The notes: a model not told the origin generated them from the sequence alone. 42,222 bases of DNA from Sulfurospirillaceae bacterium (GCA_028693565.1 JAQUVE010000008.1:1-42222); one strand, 5' to 3'. Counted from the first letter of the stretch, positions 9,141-19,921 are shown. Made by a program: numbers and translations.

Positions 9141-10262
9141 ATGTTTAGACTGAGTTTTGCACTGGTTGCTGTTGCTGTACTTTCGCTAATCAATATGTAC
9201 AGTTATAAGCGATTTTTAAAGCGTTTAGACATCTTGGTGTTTTACCGAAAATTTCTCAAATGGCTGATGATAGTGATCAGCCTTTGTGAAATCGGTTATT
9301 TTTTAGTCCTTCGTCTGGATTTTTTAGATGCCAGACTTTACGCACTATTCTCATCGTTGATTGGCATCTCGTTTATGCTTTTTTGTGTAGCGATCGTTTA
9401 TGATTTAGTACATATCCCTTACAGTCGTATTCCTTTTGATCATTCACGGCGTATGATGATAAAAACAATCCTTGATATTACGATGTTGGTATTGGCTTTT
9501 TCGTATATCATAAAGGGGTTTATCAATGGGACAAAAGCTCCAATTCATAAACATGTGGAGATCTTTATGAAAGGGCTTTCACGTGAACTGCGCATTGTTC
9601 AATTGAGTGATGTGCATTTGGGTAAAACATTAGGGAAAGCATTTTTAGATGATATGATAGCCGAAATTAACACTATGGATGCCGATATAGTGGTTATTAC
9701 CGGTGATTTAGTGGATATGCCTGTTTCTAGTATCGGTGACACTTTAGATGGACTTACAGGGTTGCAAAGTCGATTGGGTGTCTTTTTTGTTCCAGGAAAT
9801 CATGAATATTTTTATGGGGTTGCGGAGATCATGGAGCATTTAGAGTATTTAGGGGTTAATGTTTTACTCAATCGTTCTGTTGTTATAGATGATGTAATTA
9901 ATCTTGCGGGAGTGGCTGATATGATGGGCAAACGGTTTGATTTTTTACCTCCCAATATTCAAAAAGCACTTGCCCATGTTAGACCCGAACTTCCTACGAT
10001 TTTACTTTCGCATCAGCCTAAAATTGTCAAAGAGTTAACTTCTGAAAAGATTGACTTGATTTTAAGTGGTCATACGCATGGAGGACAGATTTTTCCTTTT
10101 GGACTGCTTGTTTTATTGGATCAGCCTTACTTAAGTGGGCTGTATCAACACACTAAGCAGACTCAAGTATATGTGAGTAATGGAGCAGGTTATTGGGGGC
10201 CAGCGGTGCGCATGAATGCACCGAGTGAGATTACGATCATTCATCTTAAAGCAAGCGTATGA
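9141..10262 (+). CDS. membrane-anchored metallophosphoesterase (YaeI/YkuE-like)
   Basis: N-terminal TM segments; QLSDVHLG, VITGDLVD, VPGNHEYF, LSHQP, LSGHTHGGQIFPFG. Confidence 0.9.
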   Translation: MFRLSFALVAVAVLSLINMYSYKRFLKRLDILVFYRKFLKWLMIVISLCEIGYFLVLRLDFLDARLYALFSSLIGISFMLFCVAIVYDLVHIPYSRIPFDHSRRMMIKTILDITMLVLAFSYIIKGFINGTKAPIHKHVEIFMKGLSRELRIVQLSDVHLGKTLGKAFLDDMIAEINTMDADIVVITGDLVDMPVSSIGDTLDGLTGLQSRLGVFFVPGNHEYFYGVAEIMEHLEYLGVNVLLNRSVVIDDVINLAGVADMMGKRFDFLPPNIQKALAHVRPELPTILLSHQPKIVKELTSEKIDLILSGHTHGGQIFPFGLLVLLDQPYLSGLYQHTKQTQVYVSNGAGYWGPAVRMNAPSEITIIHLKASV

Positions 10263-10801
10263 AACAGAGTTTTTTTGGGTGTGTGATACTGCTTGTATTT
10301 TTTGGCTGTAGTGCTAAGGTAGAGCACATGCGTGTGGAGCCCATACGGGTTGAGCAACTTAGGCAAGAATTGCTTAGTTTGGGTGATAATATAGATACAA
10401 GAGAAGCAAAGATGCTTGCCTATGAGGCTATCTTGTATCCTCAAGAATTAGCTGTCAAATACGGGCTGGTATATCCTCCAACATTTCATAACTTTTTGAT
10501 TAATGCGGGACTTAAAGAGCGGGGTTTGTGTTATGAATGGAGTGAAGACATGATAACGCACCTTAAAGCACAACACTACCAGAGTTTTGATTTACGTTGG
10601 GGAGTAGCAAATAAGGGAGCCTTTGATGAGCATAATTCTGTCGTCGTTGTGGCTAAGAAAGCTCCTTTTGAAAAAGGTCTTTTACTTGATCCATGGCGAC
10701 ACTCTGGAGAACTTTACTGGACAAAATTAAAGGATGATCCTGAGTATACTTGGGTTGAGAATTTAGAGCGAAGCCGTTATTTTGGAACGATACAAAAGTA
10801 A
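10259..10801 (+). CDS. putative lipoprotein of unknown function, possible papain-like Cys/His/Asp arrangement
   Basis: Lipobox LVFFGC; LCYEW ... DEHNSVVVVA ... LLDPW order of Cys, His and Asp. Confidence 0.7.
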   Translation: MKQSFFGCVILLVFFGCSAKVEHMRVEPIRVEQLRQELLSLGDNIDTREAKMLAYEAILYPQELAVKYGLVYPPTFHNFLINAGLKERGLCYEWSEDMITHLKAQHYQSFDLRWGVANKGAFDEHNSVVVVAKKAPFEKGLLLDPWRHSGELYWTKLKDDPEYTWVENLERSRYFGTIQK

Positions 10802-10806
10802 AAAGA

Positions 10807-11421
10807 TTAGATGGCTATTTGTTTTTTCTTGAGGATGACGCGAATGACGCTTCCTTTGCCTTGATGGGATGTTCCTTCGTCTAAAAAGATGACTTCTTGT
10901 GAAAGTTTGAGAACTTCACAGGGTAAAGATTTTACCATGTCTAAGATATCATTAAAATCATAGAGTAAAGCGATATTTTTAGGGCCCCCACTGGAAAAAT
11001 TAATTTGGCTTTCGCTGAAGAGTTCAGCGATAAAAATACCTCCTACATGAAGTGCCAATAAAGCTTTTTCAAAGAGCATTTTTTGATCTTTTTTGAAAAG
11101 ATGTAAATAGGTACATACTACCGCGTCATAAGTAGGTGTTGGAGTCCAATATTGAATGAGTGTGTGGCGAATCTTAATATCAAGGTAGTACTCTTTTGCC
11201 CATTTGCGTAGTTTAAAGAGCGCAACATCTGAAGCGTCTAGTGCCTCAATTTCCAATCCTTTCTCGGCCAAATAAATGGCATTTCTGCCTTCACCCTCAC
11301 CCAAACACATAACAGTTTTTGCTTGAGCTATAAGCTCAAAGTTATCTTTGATAAAATTATTGGGAGCATAGCCGTAAAGTCGTTCTTTACTTTGAAATTT
11401 GGCATTCCAAACCTCTTGCAT
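10807..11421 (-). CDS. class I SAM-dependent methyltransferase (TehB-like)
   Basis: VMCLGEGEGRNAIYLAEKGLEIEALDAS ... YDAVVCTYLHLFKK. Confidence 0.85.
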   Translation of the reverse strand: MQEVWNAKFQSKERLYGYAPNNFIKDNFELIAQAKTVMCLGEGEGRNAIYLAEKGLEIEALDASDVALFKLRKWAKEYYLDIKIRHTLIQYWTPTPTYDAVVCTYLHLFKKDQKMLFEKALLALHVGGIFIAELFSESQINFSSGGPKNIALLYDFNDILDMVKSLPCEVLKLSQEVIFLDEGTSHQGKGSVIRVILKKKQIAI

Positions 11422-11523
11422 TCAACCCCTTTTATTTTTAATGAGACTATTGTAACACAATTTAAATCAATGAAATACATTTTGTTTTCAGATAGAATTG
11501 ACGAATTAATAAAGGAGTAAAAT

Positions 11524-12123
11524 ATGCAGTATCCTCATTTTTTCGAAACTGTAGAGACGATTAAGCTCAAAGATGAGCTTTCAGAAGTTTTAGGAGCATT
11601 TAGCGAAGGTATTTTAGAGATCAGTTATTTGGACGTTGTCAAAAATGCTGGGCACAGTTGTCCTACCACAGCGGGTGCTTATTTGATGGCAAGAGAAGGT
11701 CTTAAAGAGCTTTATCAAGGTGCAATTGCCAAGCGAGGTGACGTAAAGGTATATTTTAAAGAGGCCATTGAAGAGGGGACAACAGGTGTAAGCGCAAATA
11801 TTTTTTCATTAATAACAGGAGCCACTGATGTTTGGGGATTCAAAGGTTTGGGAAATCACTATATTCGAAAAAATTTAATGTTTTTTCAAGCGGATATTCC
11901 CTTATATGTAAGGCTTCAAAGAGCGGATACAGGAGCTATGATTGATATGGCATATCATCCCAATCGCATTGAGGCTGATGTAACTATAAATGCTTTGATG
12001 CCAAAAATCATAACAGAAAATGCAAATCAAGAAGAAAAAAAGCAGTTTATGGCTTTATGGCAGGCAAGGGTGCAAAATATTTTAGAAAATTTTGATAAAG
12101 TTATAGATTATAAAATAGATTAA
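11524..12123 (+). CDS. FmdE-like domain protein
   Basis: GHSCPTTAGAYLMAREGL and ITGATDVWGFKGLGNHYIRKNLMFF resemble the FmdE H-CP and TG-T-G-x-L signatures. Confidence 0.5.
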   Translation: MQYPHFFETVETIKLKDELSEVLGAFSEGILEISYLDVVKNAGHSCPTTAGAYLMAREGLKELYQGAIAKRGDVKVYFKEAIEEGTTGVSANIFSLITGATDVWGFKGLGNHYIRKNLMFFQADIPLYVRLQRADTGAMIDMAYHPNRIEADVTINALMPKIITENANQEEKKQFMALWQARVQNILENFDKVIDYKID

Positions 12124-12142
12124 AAACCAATAGGAGTTTAAT

Positions 12143-15037
12143 TTGATAGGGATGCTTAAAAAAGATATCACAAAGTGGATTATATTGTTACCCGCTTTTG
12201 CTGTTTTATTAACATCACTTATTATTCTAAGTATAGTGATTACCTCTGAAATTGCTACTTACAATAAATCGATTGAAGAAGCGCATGTTGAATATGTTAA
12301 AAGTGCTAAATTTCAAGCGCAAGACCGCATTGATAAGTTGATTGCTTATATTGATTTTAATGAAAAATTTGTTTTTAATGAAGCCAAAGAAGAAGTTCGT
12401 ACCATTGTCAATGTTGGCTATGGGTTAATGATGGATATATACAAAGAAAATTCCACATTGCCACGCCAAGAAATTTTAGAAAAAATCAAAATAAAACTAC
12501 GAAACACACGTTTTTTTAATGACTTGAGTGGGTATTATTTTATCTATGATATGCATGGAGTGAATATCATGCACGGTGGGGATAGCCGTTTAGAAGGACA
12601 AAATTTAAGTGCACTCCAAGATGTAAATGGTAAGTTTATTATTCAAGATGTGATTGAAAGACTGAAAAAAAACAATGAAATATTTAATGAATGGATGTGG
12701 AAAAATAGCGGTGAAAGTGGTTTTCGAAAAAAAATTGGCTTTGATAAATATGTTCCTGCCTTGGGTGTTTTTATTGGAAGTGCTCGCTATGAAGATGAAA
12801 TTCGCGAGAAAATAAAAAAAGAGACGCAAAAATTGTTGCTTAATACCCGCTATGGTGAAAGTGGCGATGGTTATATTTTTGCTTATGATTATGACGGTAT
12901 CACCATCTCTCACGGCGATACATCTTTAGTGGGACAAAATAGAAAAAGCGTTGTAAGTAATGGGCAATTTATTATTCGTGATATTATTGAAGGAGCAAGA
13001 ATTAATCCAGAAGGATTTTTTATGGCTTATCAATCAACATATCGTCCCAATGCAGCGAGTGATAAATCGAAAGTCTCTTTTATTAGGGCAATTCCTCAAT
13101 TTGGGTGGATAATAGGTACTGGAACGTATATTGCAGAAGAGCAAAAAGCACTGCTTGGACGCACATCAATGATTAAAGCAAAAATGAAAGAGACTATTTC
13201 TCAGATTACTCTTGTTTCAGTCATTATTATTTTTATTATTTTGTGGGTGATGTTTATTGTCTCGCATAAAATTCAAACAATACTTTCTCGTTATGAAAAT
13301 CATCTTTTAATGAGTAATGAAAAGATTAAAGAACAAAAGCACATCTTTGAAATTTTGTATCAAAAATCAGCTGATGGTATTATGTTGATTCGGGACAATG
13401 TTGTGATTGATTGTAATGAATCCGTGGTTAAAATGTTCAAAGCTCAAAACAAAGAAGAGCTTATTGATGTGTCTCCTTCAGAGCTTTCTCCTGCGTTTCA
13501 ACCAGACGGGCAAAACTCTTATGAAAAATCACTCAAGATGGATGCGCTAGCTGTGGAAAATGGCATGCACAAATTTGAGTGGCTCGCTCGAAGAAGCGAT
13601 GGCGATGTGTTTTGGCTAAGTATTGTGATGACAGCCATTCGAGTTAAGGAAAGTGTTGTGTTGCACTGCTCGATGCGTGATATTACAATGAGAAAGGCAC
13701 TTGAAGATGAAAATAAAAAACAAAAACAGCTACTCGTACATCAAGTCGAGCACGATATTTTAACAGGACTACCTAACCGTAATTTATTGCAAGATAGGCT
13801 TGCACAAGCGATTAAAAAAGCACACCGTGATGAGAGTGTATTGGCAGTATTGTTTGTAGATATAGATAAATTTAAAAGTGTTAATGATACATTAGGGCAT
13901 GATGCTGGTGATATTTTGTTAAAAACGATTGCGACTCGTATGCGAACCAATATCCGTGATACGGACACTGTTGCGAGACTTAGTGGCGATGAATTTATTA
14001 TTCTCTTTGATGGATGTAAAGATATTAGTGATGTTTTTATTGCCATCAAAAAGCTGTTAAATGCGTTTAATGAACCTGTTAGTTTTGGAAATGATAGCTT
14101 TAAAGTCACTATGAGTATCGGTGTAAGCGTCTATCCTAATGATGGAGAAAATGCTAGTAAGCTTCTACGTAATGCTGATCTTGCGATGTATCGTGCTAAG
14201 GCAGAAGGGCGTAATCGGTATAAATTTTTTGATGCTGAGATGAATAATGAGACAAATGAGCATTTGGCAATCGAAAAAAGCCTCGCGCATGCTTTATATA
14301 ACCATGAATTTGTATTGTATTACCAGCCGCAAATTAATTTACAAAATGAAAAAATTGTAGGATTTGAGGCTTTAATCAGATGGCAACATCCTGAAAAAGG
14401 GTTGGTGATGCCTTCTTATTTTATTCATATTGCAGAAGAGAGTGACCTTATTATTGAGATAGGTAAATGGGTTACTATGGAAGCTATGAAGCAAATGAAA
14501 GTATGGTATGACGCAGGATTGAATCCGGGAAAAGTGGCTATTAATTTTGCAGGTAAACAACTAGAATCACCTGAACTGACCCAATGTATGTTGAATTGTC
14601 TCAAAGAGAGCGGATGTAGTGCAAAATGGATTGAGATGGAGGTAGTCGAGCGTTTTATTATGCATGACACGCAAAAATCGATTACCCTGTTAAGCCATTT
14701 AAGAGAGATTGGTATCGATATTTCTATTGATGATTTTGGTACAGGACACTCTTCTTTGGCCTATCTTAAACAATTGCCGATTACGAAGTTAAAGATTGAT
14801 CAAAGTTTTGTTCAAAACTTGGAAAACTCTAAAGAAGACCGTGCTATTGCAAAAACGATTATAGAATTAGGACGAGGTTTAGGGTTGACGGTATTGGCTG
14901 AAGGCGTAGAAACGTTAGGGCAAAAAGAGTTTATTTATCAAAGTGGTTGCGAGTTGATGCAAGGCTATTTTTTTAGCCGACCAATTAGTGCAGAGAATGC
15001 AGAAAAATTACTGAAAAATCAGAGCGAAATGCTATAA
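12143..15037 (+). CDS. membrane c-di-GMP protein: tandem Cache sensor - TM - PAS - GGDEF - EAL
   Basis: Two Cache-like repeats (GYYFIYDMHGVNIMHGG..., GYIFAYDYDGITISHGD...), PAS, RDTDTVARLSGDEF (I-site RxxD), EALIRW and DDFGTGHSSLAYL. TTG start at 12143 or ATG at 12152. Confidence 0.92.
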   Translation: MIGMLKKDITKWIILLPAFAVLLTSLIILSIVITSEIATYNKSIEEAHVEYVKSAKFQAQDRIDKLIAYIDFNEKFVFNEAKEEVRTIVNVGYGLMMDIYKENSTLPRQEILEKIKIKLRNTRFFNDLSGYYFIYDMHGVNIMHGGDSRLEGQNLSALQDVNGKFIIQDVIERLKKNNEIFNEWMWKNSGESGFRKKIGFDKYVPALGVFIGSARYEDEIREKIKKETQKLLLNTRYGESGDGYIFAYDYDGITISHGDTSLVGQNRKSVVSNGQFIIRDIIEGARINPEGFFMAYQSTYRPNAASDKSKVSFIRAIPQFGWIIGTGTYIAEEQKALLGRTSMIKAKMKETISQITLVSVIIIFIILWVMFIVSHKIQTILSRYENHLLMSNEKIKEQKHIFEILYQKSADGIMLIRDNVVIDCNESVVKMFKAQNKEELIDVSPSELSPAFQPDGQNSYEKSLKMDALAVENGMHKFEWLARRSDGDVFWLSIVMTAIRVKESVVLHCSMRDITMRKALEDENKKQKQLLVHQVEHDILTGLPNRNLLQDRLAQAIKKAHRDESVLAVLFVDIDKFKSVNDTLGHDAGDILLKTIATRMRTNIRDTDTVARLSGDEFIILFDGCKDISDVFIAIKKLLNAFNEPVSFGNDSFKVTMSIGVSVYPNDGENASKLLRNADLAMYRAKAEGRNRYKFFDAEMNNETNEHLAIEKSLAHALYNHEFVLYYQPQINLQNEKIVGFEALIRWQHPEKGLVMPSYFIHIAEESDLIIEIGKWVTMEAMKQMKVWYDAGLNPGKVAINFAGKQLESPELTQCMLNCLKESGCSAKWIEMEVVERFIMHDTQKSITLLSHLREIGIDISIDDFGTGHSSLAYLKQLPITKLKIDQSFVQNLENSKEDRAIAKTIIELGRGLGLTVLAEGVETLGQKEFIYQSGCELMQGYFFSRPISAENAEKLLKNQSEML

Positions 15038-15038
15038 T
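15030..15038 (+). promoter_or_regulatory. extended -10 promoter element (TGCTATAAT) for the M15-like gene
   Basis: TGnTATAAT ~30 nt before the 15069 ATG, overlapping the TAA stop of the GGDEF/EAL gene. Confidence 0.55.
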
Positions 15039-15068
15039 ATTGACACTAAATCAAGAAGCGAGACAAGG

Positions 15069-15815
15069 ATGCTAAGAAGAGCTTTTTTAGGTGCTATGGG
15101 AGCAAGTTTACTCAGCACATTTGCGTTTGCAGATGAGCATAACAGTGAAGATATATGGCTGAGGGAAGATCAAAAGATACCTTTTTTCTCTGTAGTTAAG
15201 AAGCTTGATCAGATAGAAAGTACTGTCGGATATGCTAAATTCAATTTAATCTCTTTTGATGAAGCTATTAAAATTGCTCGAAATTATCCCAAAATAGAGC
15301 CCTTCACATCAGCAGAATTAGCCTATATCGAAGAGGTCTTTTATGAAGATCCTATCAAATATGGCTTTTATGGCAAGCGTACTTGTTTTAGTTTAAGTGA
15401 AAGTATCAATGAAAAAGATGTTATCAAAATACCTCACTCTGGTCATTACCTCTACCGTGGACATTCACAAGAATCTTTTGGACATATCCTTAAAGACGTA
15501 GGCAATTCTATTATTTTAACTTCTGGAATACGCGGTATCGTAAAACAGTTGAGTTTACATTTAGAAAAAATAAAAAGTGAAAATGGAAATATTACACTTG
15601 CTACACGTTCACTTGTTCCCCCAGGCTACTCGTATCATACGATAGGTGATTTTGACGTAGGTAAACGTGGTTGGGGGCATGAAAATTTTACGCCAAATTT
15701 TGCAAGGACATCAGAATTTTGGAGTTTACAAAAACTTCCTTATATCTCTATGCGCTATACTCTTGGAAATCAAGATGGCGTGCGCTTTGAGCCGTGGCAT
15801 GTTAAAATTGTATAA
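15069..15815 (+). CDS. exported M15 (VanY-like) D-Ala-D-Ala carboxypeptidase-like protein
   Basis: N-terminal MLRRAFLGAMGASLLSTFAFA signal; PPGYSYHTIGDFDVG (Zn His/Asp) and C-terminal RFEPWHVKIV. Confidence 0.75.
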   Translation: MLRRAFLGAMGASLLSTFAFADEHNSEDIWLREDQKIPFFSVVKKLDQIESTVGYAKFNLISFDEAIKIARNYPKIEPFTSAELAYIEEVFYEDPIKYGFYGKRTCFSLSESINEKDVIKIPHSGHYLYRGHSQESFGHILKDVGNSIILTSGIRGIVKQLSLHLEKIKSENGNITLATRSLVPPGYSYHTIGDFDVGKRGWGHENFTPNFARTSEFWSLQKLPYISMRYTLGNQDGVRFEPWHVKIV

Positions 15816-15830
15816 AGGAGTTTTTGAATT

Positions 15831-16826
15831 TTGATTTTAAGTATTGAGAGTAGTTGCGATGATAGTTCCGTTGCCATTACTCGCCAAAGTGATAAAAAAC
15901 TGCTTTTTCACAAAAAAATTTCCCAAGATGCTGAACATGCTGTTTACGGTGGTGTTGTACCAGAATTAGCAGCTCGTCTTCATGCCTTAGCCTTACCTAA
16001 TATATTAGAAGAGACAACGCTTTATTTTAACCAACTTAAAGCAGTTGCTGTGACCAATGAGCCAGGACTGTCTGTAACGTTAGTTGAAGGGATGAGTATG
16101 GCAAAAGCTTTAAGTATCTCCTTGGACATACCTTTAATGGGAATTAACCATCTTAGAGGCCACATCTACTCTTTATTTATTGAAAAAGAGACATGTTTTC
16201 CAATGGATATTTTATTGGTCTCAGGAGGGCACACGCAACTTCTACATGTCAAGAGTTATGAAGAGATTGAGGTGCTCGCTACAACCATGGACGATAGTTT
16301 TGGAGAGAGTTTTGATAAAGTTGGCAAGATGTTAGGACTTCCTTATCCTGCCGGACCTATTATTGAAAGTTACGCTAAAAAAGGCAATGAAAAACGGTTT
16401 GATTTCACCATACCGTTGCAAAGAAGTAAAACGTTAGCTTTTAGTTATTCGGGACTAAAAAACCAAGTCCGTTTGTGCATTGAAGCTCAAGAAAGATTAG
16501 ATGAACAAACGATTTGTGATATTTGCGCTTCGTTTCAGCGTGTTGCTATTGCGCATTTGATGCAACAAATTAAAAAAGCGTATAAAGAACGAAAAATAGA
16601 GCATTTTGGGGTTGTTGGTGGCGCTAGTGCCAATCTTTATTTGCGAGCTCAACTTGAAGCTTTTTGCCTTTCCAAAAAAGCCACTTTACATGTAGCTACT
16701 ATGGAATTTTGTTCTGATAATGCCGCGATGATAGGACGCTGTGCGATAGAAGCCTATGAAAAAAAATATTTTACCACCATTGAAGAGATTCAACTTAAAC
16801 CATCTTCTAAAAATGGATATTTTTAG
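15831..16826 (+). CDS. tsaD: tRNA N6-adenosine threonylcarbamoyltransferase
   Basis: [65 protein letters not shown] start. Confidence 0.93.
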   Translation: MILSIESSCDDSSVAITRQSDKKLLFHKKISQDAEHAVYGGVVPELAARLHALALPNILEETTLYFNQLKAVAVTNEPGLSVTLVEGMSMAKALSISLDIPLMGINHLRGHIYSLFIEKETCFPMDILLVSGGHTQLLHVKSYEEIEVLATTMDDSFGESFDKVGKMLGLPYPAGPIIESYAKKGNEKRFDFTIPLQRSKTLAFSYSGLKNQVRLCIEAQERLDEQTICDICASFQRVAIAHLMQQIKKAYKERKIEHFGVVGGASANLYLRAQLEAFCLSKKATLHVATMEFCSDNAAMIGRCAIEAYEKKYFTTIEEIQLKPSSKNGYF

Positions 16827-17596
16827 AGAATAATAATCTCTTCTTCAAGGTTGATAGCAAAACGTTTCAAAACCTCTTTTTTAGCAAGCTCAATAAGGGC
16901 TATAGCATCTTCATACTTCCCATTGCCTAGGTTGATCAAAAAATTAGCATGGACTTCACTAAAAGCCATATTGCCGATACGTTTTCCCTTAAGCCCTGCA
17001 TCTTCAAGGAGCTTTCCTGCATAAGCACCTTTAGGATTTTTGAAACAACTTCCAGCACTGGGGAAAGGGGGTTGATTGTCTCTCATTTGTTTAAACATCG
17101 ATAAAAGGGTTTCATCAAATCCTTTGTTACACATAAAAGTAGCTTCAAAAATAACACCTTCTATGTGTGTATGACGGTAACCGTGAGGAATATCTTTTTT
17201 ATCTAACCAGCCTTTGTCCGTTCGTACGGACAAAAGGTTATTGAAGACTTCCCACTCTTTGAGCCCAGCATTCATTTTGACCATACCACCAAGGGTACCA
17301 GGAAGTTTTTGCATAAGCTCAAAGCCTGCTAAATTATGCTTTTTAGCATAAGAGAGGATTTTGCCACTGCTTGTTGCCCCACCCACATGCAAGACATTAT
17401 CTTTGATTGTTATAAAATCAAACGTTTTCCCCAGAATCGCAAGAGGAGGGGGTGTGGGACTGACTAAAAGATTATTAGCGCCACCAATGACATACGTATT
17501 AGGCTCAATGGATGCAATCGTCTCTAAGATTTCAACATCGATACATGGACCAATTTGAATACTGGAGAAGCTTGAAAAATTGATGGTGCGCTTCAT
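16823..17596 (-). CDS. murB: UDP-N-acetylmuramate dehydrogenase
   Basis: [57 protein letters not shown]. Start placed at ATG 17596, overlapping the fliQ stop. Confidence 0.93.
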   Translation of the reverse strand: MKRTINFSSFSSIQIGPCIDVEILETIASIEPNTYVIGGANNLLVSPTPPPLAILGKTFDFITIKDNVLHVGGATSSGKILSYAKKHNLAGFELMQKLPGTLGGMVKMNAGLKEWEVFNNLLSVRTDKGWLDKKDIPHGYRHTHIEGVIFEATFMCNKGFDETLLSMFKQMRDNQPPFPSAGSCFKNPKGAYAGKLLEDAGLKGKRIGNMAFSEVHANFLINLGNGKYEDAIALIELAKKEVLKRFAINLEEEIIIL

Positions 17597-17862
17597 TAGA
17601 ATAAAAAGGTGGGAATCATATCGAAGATATGTATTGTGAACTCTATCATCATATTCATCATCCACGGCATCGTAAAAATAGCTACTACAATAACAATGAG
17701 AATTTTTGGAACAAAACTTAGGGTCATCTCATTGATTTGGGTTGTTGCTTGAAAAATACTAATTGCCAAACCTGCTACTAGTCCTGCTAACAGCATTGGC
17801 ATGGAAAGGTAAAGAGCGATTTTAAATGTTTCAACACCTAGGCCTATCAGTTTAGATTCCAC
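17596..17862 (-). CDS. fliQ: flagellar export protein FliQ
   Basis: LYLSMPMLLAGLVAGLAISIFQATTQINEMTLSFVPKI; GTG start. Confidence 0.95.
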   Translation of the reverse strand: MESKLIGLGVETFKIALYLSMPMLLAGLVAGLAISIFQATTQINEMTLSFVPKILIVIVVAIFTMPWMMNMMIEFTIHIFDMIPTFLF

Positions 17863-18725
17863 TAGCTATTCCTCAATGCTTCATACTCTTTTGGGATTAG
17901 AAATGTTTTCGCATCTATGCATTGGTCGTAAAAACCATATTTAAAGCCTATCTCAAAAAGAGTATTGATAGCTATGTATTGCGTGTCGCTCATCTCAATA
18001 GATGTTTCATTGGCGTAAAGGCCTAGATAGGTTTGAAGGGTGCGTTGATTGACCCTAACAAGGTTTCGCTCGAGTAGCATTTTTGAAAGCAACCCTTGAT
18101 GATGGTGCGCTATATCAACGGCCTTAATGAGCATATCTTCACAGATAATTGCACGATGTAAAGGCATTGAACGGCGAAGTGCCATACCCCCAAGTGGTAA
18201 AGGTAGAGTAGCTTTACAGAGCTCTTTCCAAATATCCCAAAGTTCTCGTTCAACGATCAGCGTATTATTAAAATCTAAGATGCTTTCATGAATCAAAACC
18301 CCCGCATCTACTTCACCGCTTAAAACAGCATCTTCAATTGCTAAGAAATTCTTATAAATGATAGTTGCTTGAGGATAAGCGATTTTAAAAAGCATCGCAT
18401 TGGTCGTGTGCGTACCACTGAGTGCGACTTTAAATTTTTTCTTGAGAATAGTTCCTTTACGTTTGACTAATTTGGGACCATACCCTTCACCAAAGCTTAC
18501 TGCTGTACGTAAAAGTGCATATTCATTGCGAATTTTAGGATAGAGTGCAAAGCTAATCGCCGTAATATCGTAGGTATTTTTAAGCGCTTCTGTATTGAGT
18601 GTTTCAATATCTAAAGCGATGTTGTCAAAAAGGACTTCTTTATTACTGACCCAACCCAATTTAATTGCATAATACATAAAAATATCATCGGCATCGGGTG
18701 AGTGTGCCACAGAAATTGTTTTCAC
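17862..18725 (-). CDS. mqnD: futalosine-pathway menaquinone biosynthesis protein (MqnD, 1,4-dihydroxy-6-naphthoate synthase type)
   Basis: SVAHSPDADDIFMYYAI, TAISFALYPKI, SGTHTTNAMLF, LIHESILDFN, LPLPLGGMALRR. Confidence 0.85.
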   Translation of the reverse strand: MKTISVAHSPDADDIFMYYAIKLGWVSNKEVLFDNIALDIETLNTEALKNTYDITAISFALYPKIRNEYALLRTAVSFGEGYGPKLVKRKGTILKKKFKVALSGTHTTNAMLFKIAYPQATIIYKNFLAIEDAVLSGEVDAGVLIHESILDFNNTLIVERELWDIWKELCKATLPLPLGGMALRRSMPLHRAIICEDMLIKAVDIAHHHQGLLSKMLLERNLVRVNQRTLQTYLGLYANETSIEMSDTQYIAINTLFEIGFKYGFYDQCIDAKTFLIPKEYEALRNS

Positions 18726-18842
18726 ATGAAACCTTCATAAAGTATTTGATGATATTCTAACATATTCCATATTGAAATATTTTGAGAGCTGAAAAAATAA
18801 ATAGACTATGATACTTCCAAAGGGCTTTTTCAAGCTCAAAAT

Positions 18843-18850
18843 GATAGAAT
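18843..18850 (+). promoter_or_regulatory. extended -10 element (TGATAGAAT type, first T at 18842) upstream of recA
   Basis: TGnTAGAAT ~28 nt upstream of ATG 18878. Confidence 0.45.
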
Positions 18851-18877
18851 ATTAACACTATGAAAAGAGGTAGACCC

Positions 18878-19921
18878 ATGCAAATTGATGCAAACAAACA
18901 AAAAGCACTTGATTTAGCGATCAAACAGATAGATAAAGCCTTCGGAAAAGGTGCCCTTGTTCGTCTTGGCGATAAAGTGGTTGAACCGATTGAAGCGATA
19001 AGCACAGGTTCTATTGGGCTAGATTTAGCACTTGGTATTGGGGGAATTCCGCAAGGAAGAATCATAGAAATTTATGGGCCAGAGAGTTCGGGTAAAACAA
19101 CACTTTCATTACAAATTATCGCAGAAGCACAAGCCAAAGGTGGCGTATGTGCTTTTGTCGACGCGGAGCATGCACTGGATGTTAAATATGCTGGTAATTT
19201 GGGTGTTGATATAGAAAATCTTTTGGTATCACAACCAGATTTTGGCGAACAAGCTTTGGATATCGTTGAAACATTGGCGCGAAGTGGCGCGGTGGATGTC
19301 ATTGTCGTTGACTCAGTAGCAGCATTAACACCTAAAAGTGAGATTGAAGGTGATATGGGTGATTCGCATATGGGCGTTCAAGCAAGGCTCATGAGCCAAG
19401 CATTACGTAAACTAACAGCTGTTGTGCATAAAATGAATACAACGGTTATCTTTATTAACCAAATTCGTATGAAAATTGGCACAATGGGGTATGGTTCACC
19501 TGAGACTACAACAGGAGGCAATGCGCTTAAGTTTTATGCTTCGGTGCGTATTGATGTGCGTAAAATTGCTACGTTAAAACAGGGTGAAGAACAGATAGGA
19601 AATCGCGTTAAAGCGAAAGTTATTAAAAACAAAGTCGCTCCACCATTTCGTCAAGCAGAATTTGATATTATGTTTGGTGAGGGCATCTCTAAAGAAGGCG
19701 AAATGGTAGATTATGGTGTTAAACTAGATATCATTGATAAAAGTGGTGCTTGGTTTAGTTATAACGAAACACGACTTGGACAAGGACGCGAAAACGTTAA
19801 AGCTTTTTTAAAAGAGAATAAAGAAGTAGCCTTAGAAATTGAAGAAAAAATTAAACAAGCAATTGGCGGTACTGTCATGATGATGGCATGTGAAGTCGAG
19901 GATATAAAGGAAGATGAATGA
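18878..19921 (+). CDS. recA: recombinase RecA
   Basis: [62 protein letters not shown]. Confidence 0.98.
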   Translation: MQIDANKQKALDLAIKQIDKAFGKGALVRLGDKVVEPIEAISTGSIGLDLALGIGGIPQGRIIEIYGPESSGKTTLSLQIIAEAQAKGGVCAFVDAEHALDVKYAGNLGVDIENLLVSQPDFGEQALDIVETLARSGAVDVIVVDSVAALTPKSEIEGDMGDSHMGVQARLMSQALRKLTAVVHKMNTTVIFINQIRMKIGTMGYGSPETTTGGNALKFYASVRIDVRKIATLKQGEEQIGNRVKAKVIKNKVAPPFRQAEFDIMFGEGISKEGEMVDYGVKLDIIDKSGAWFSYNETRLGQGRENVKAFLKENKEVALEIEEKIKQAIGGTVMMMACEVEDIKEDE

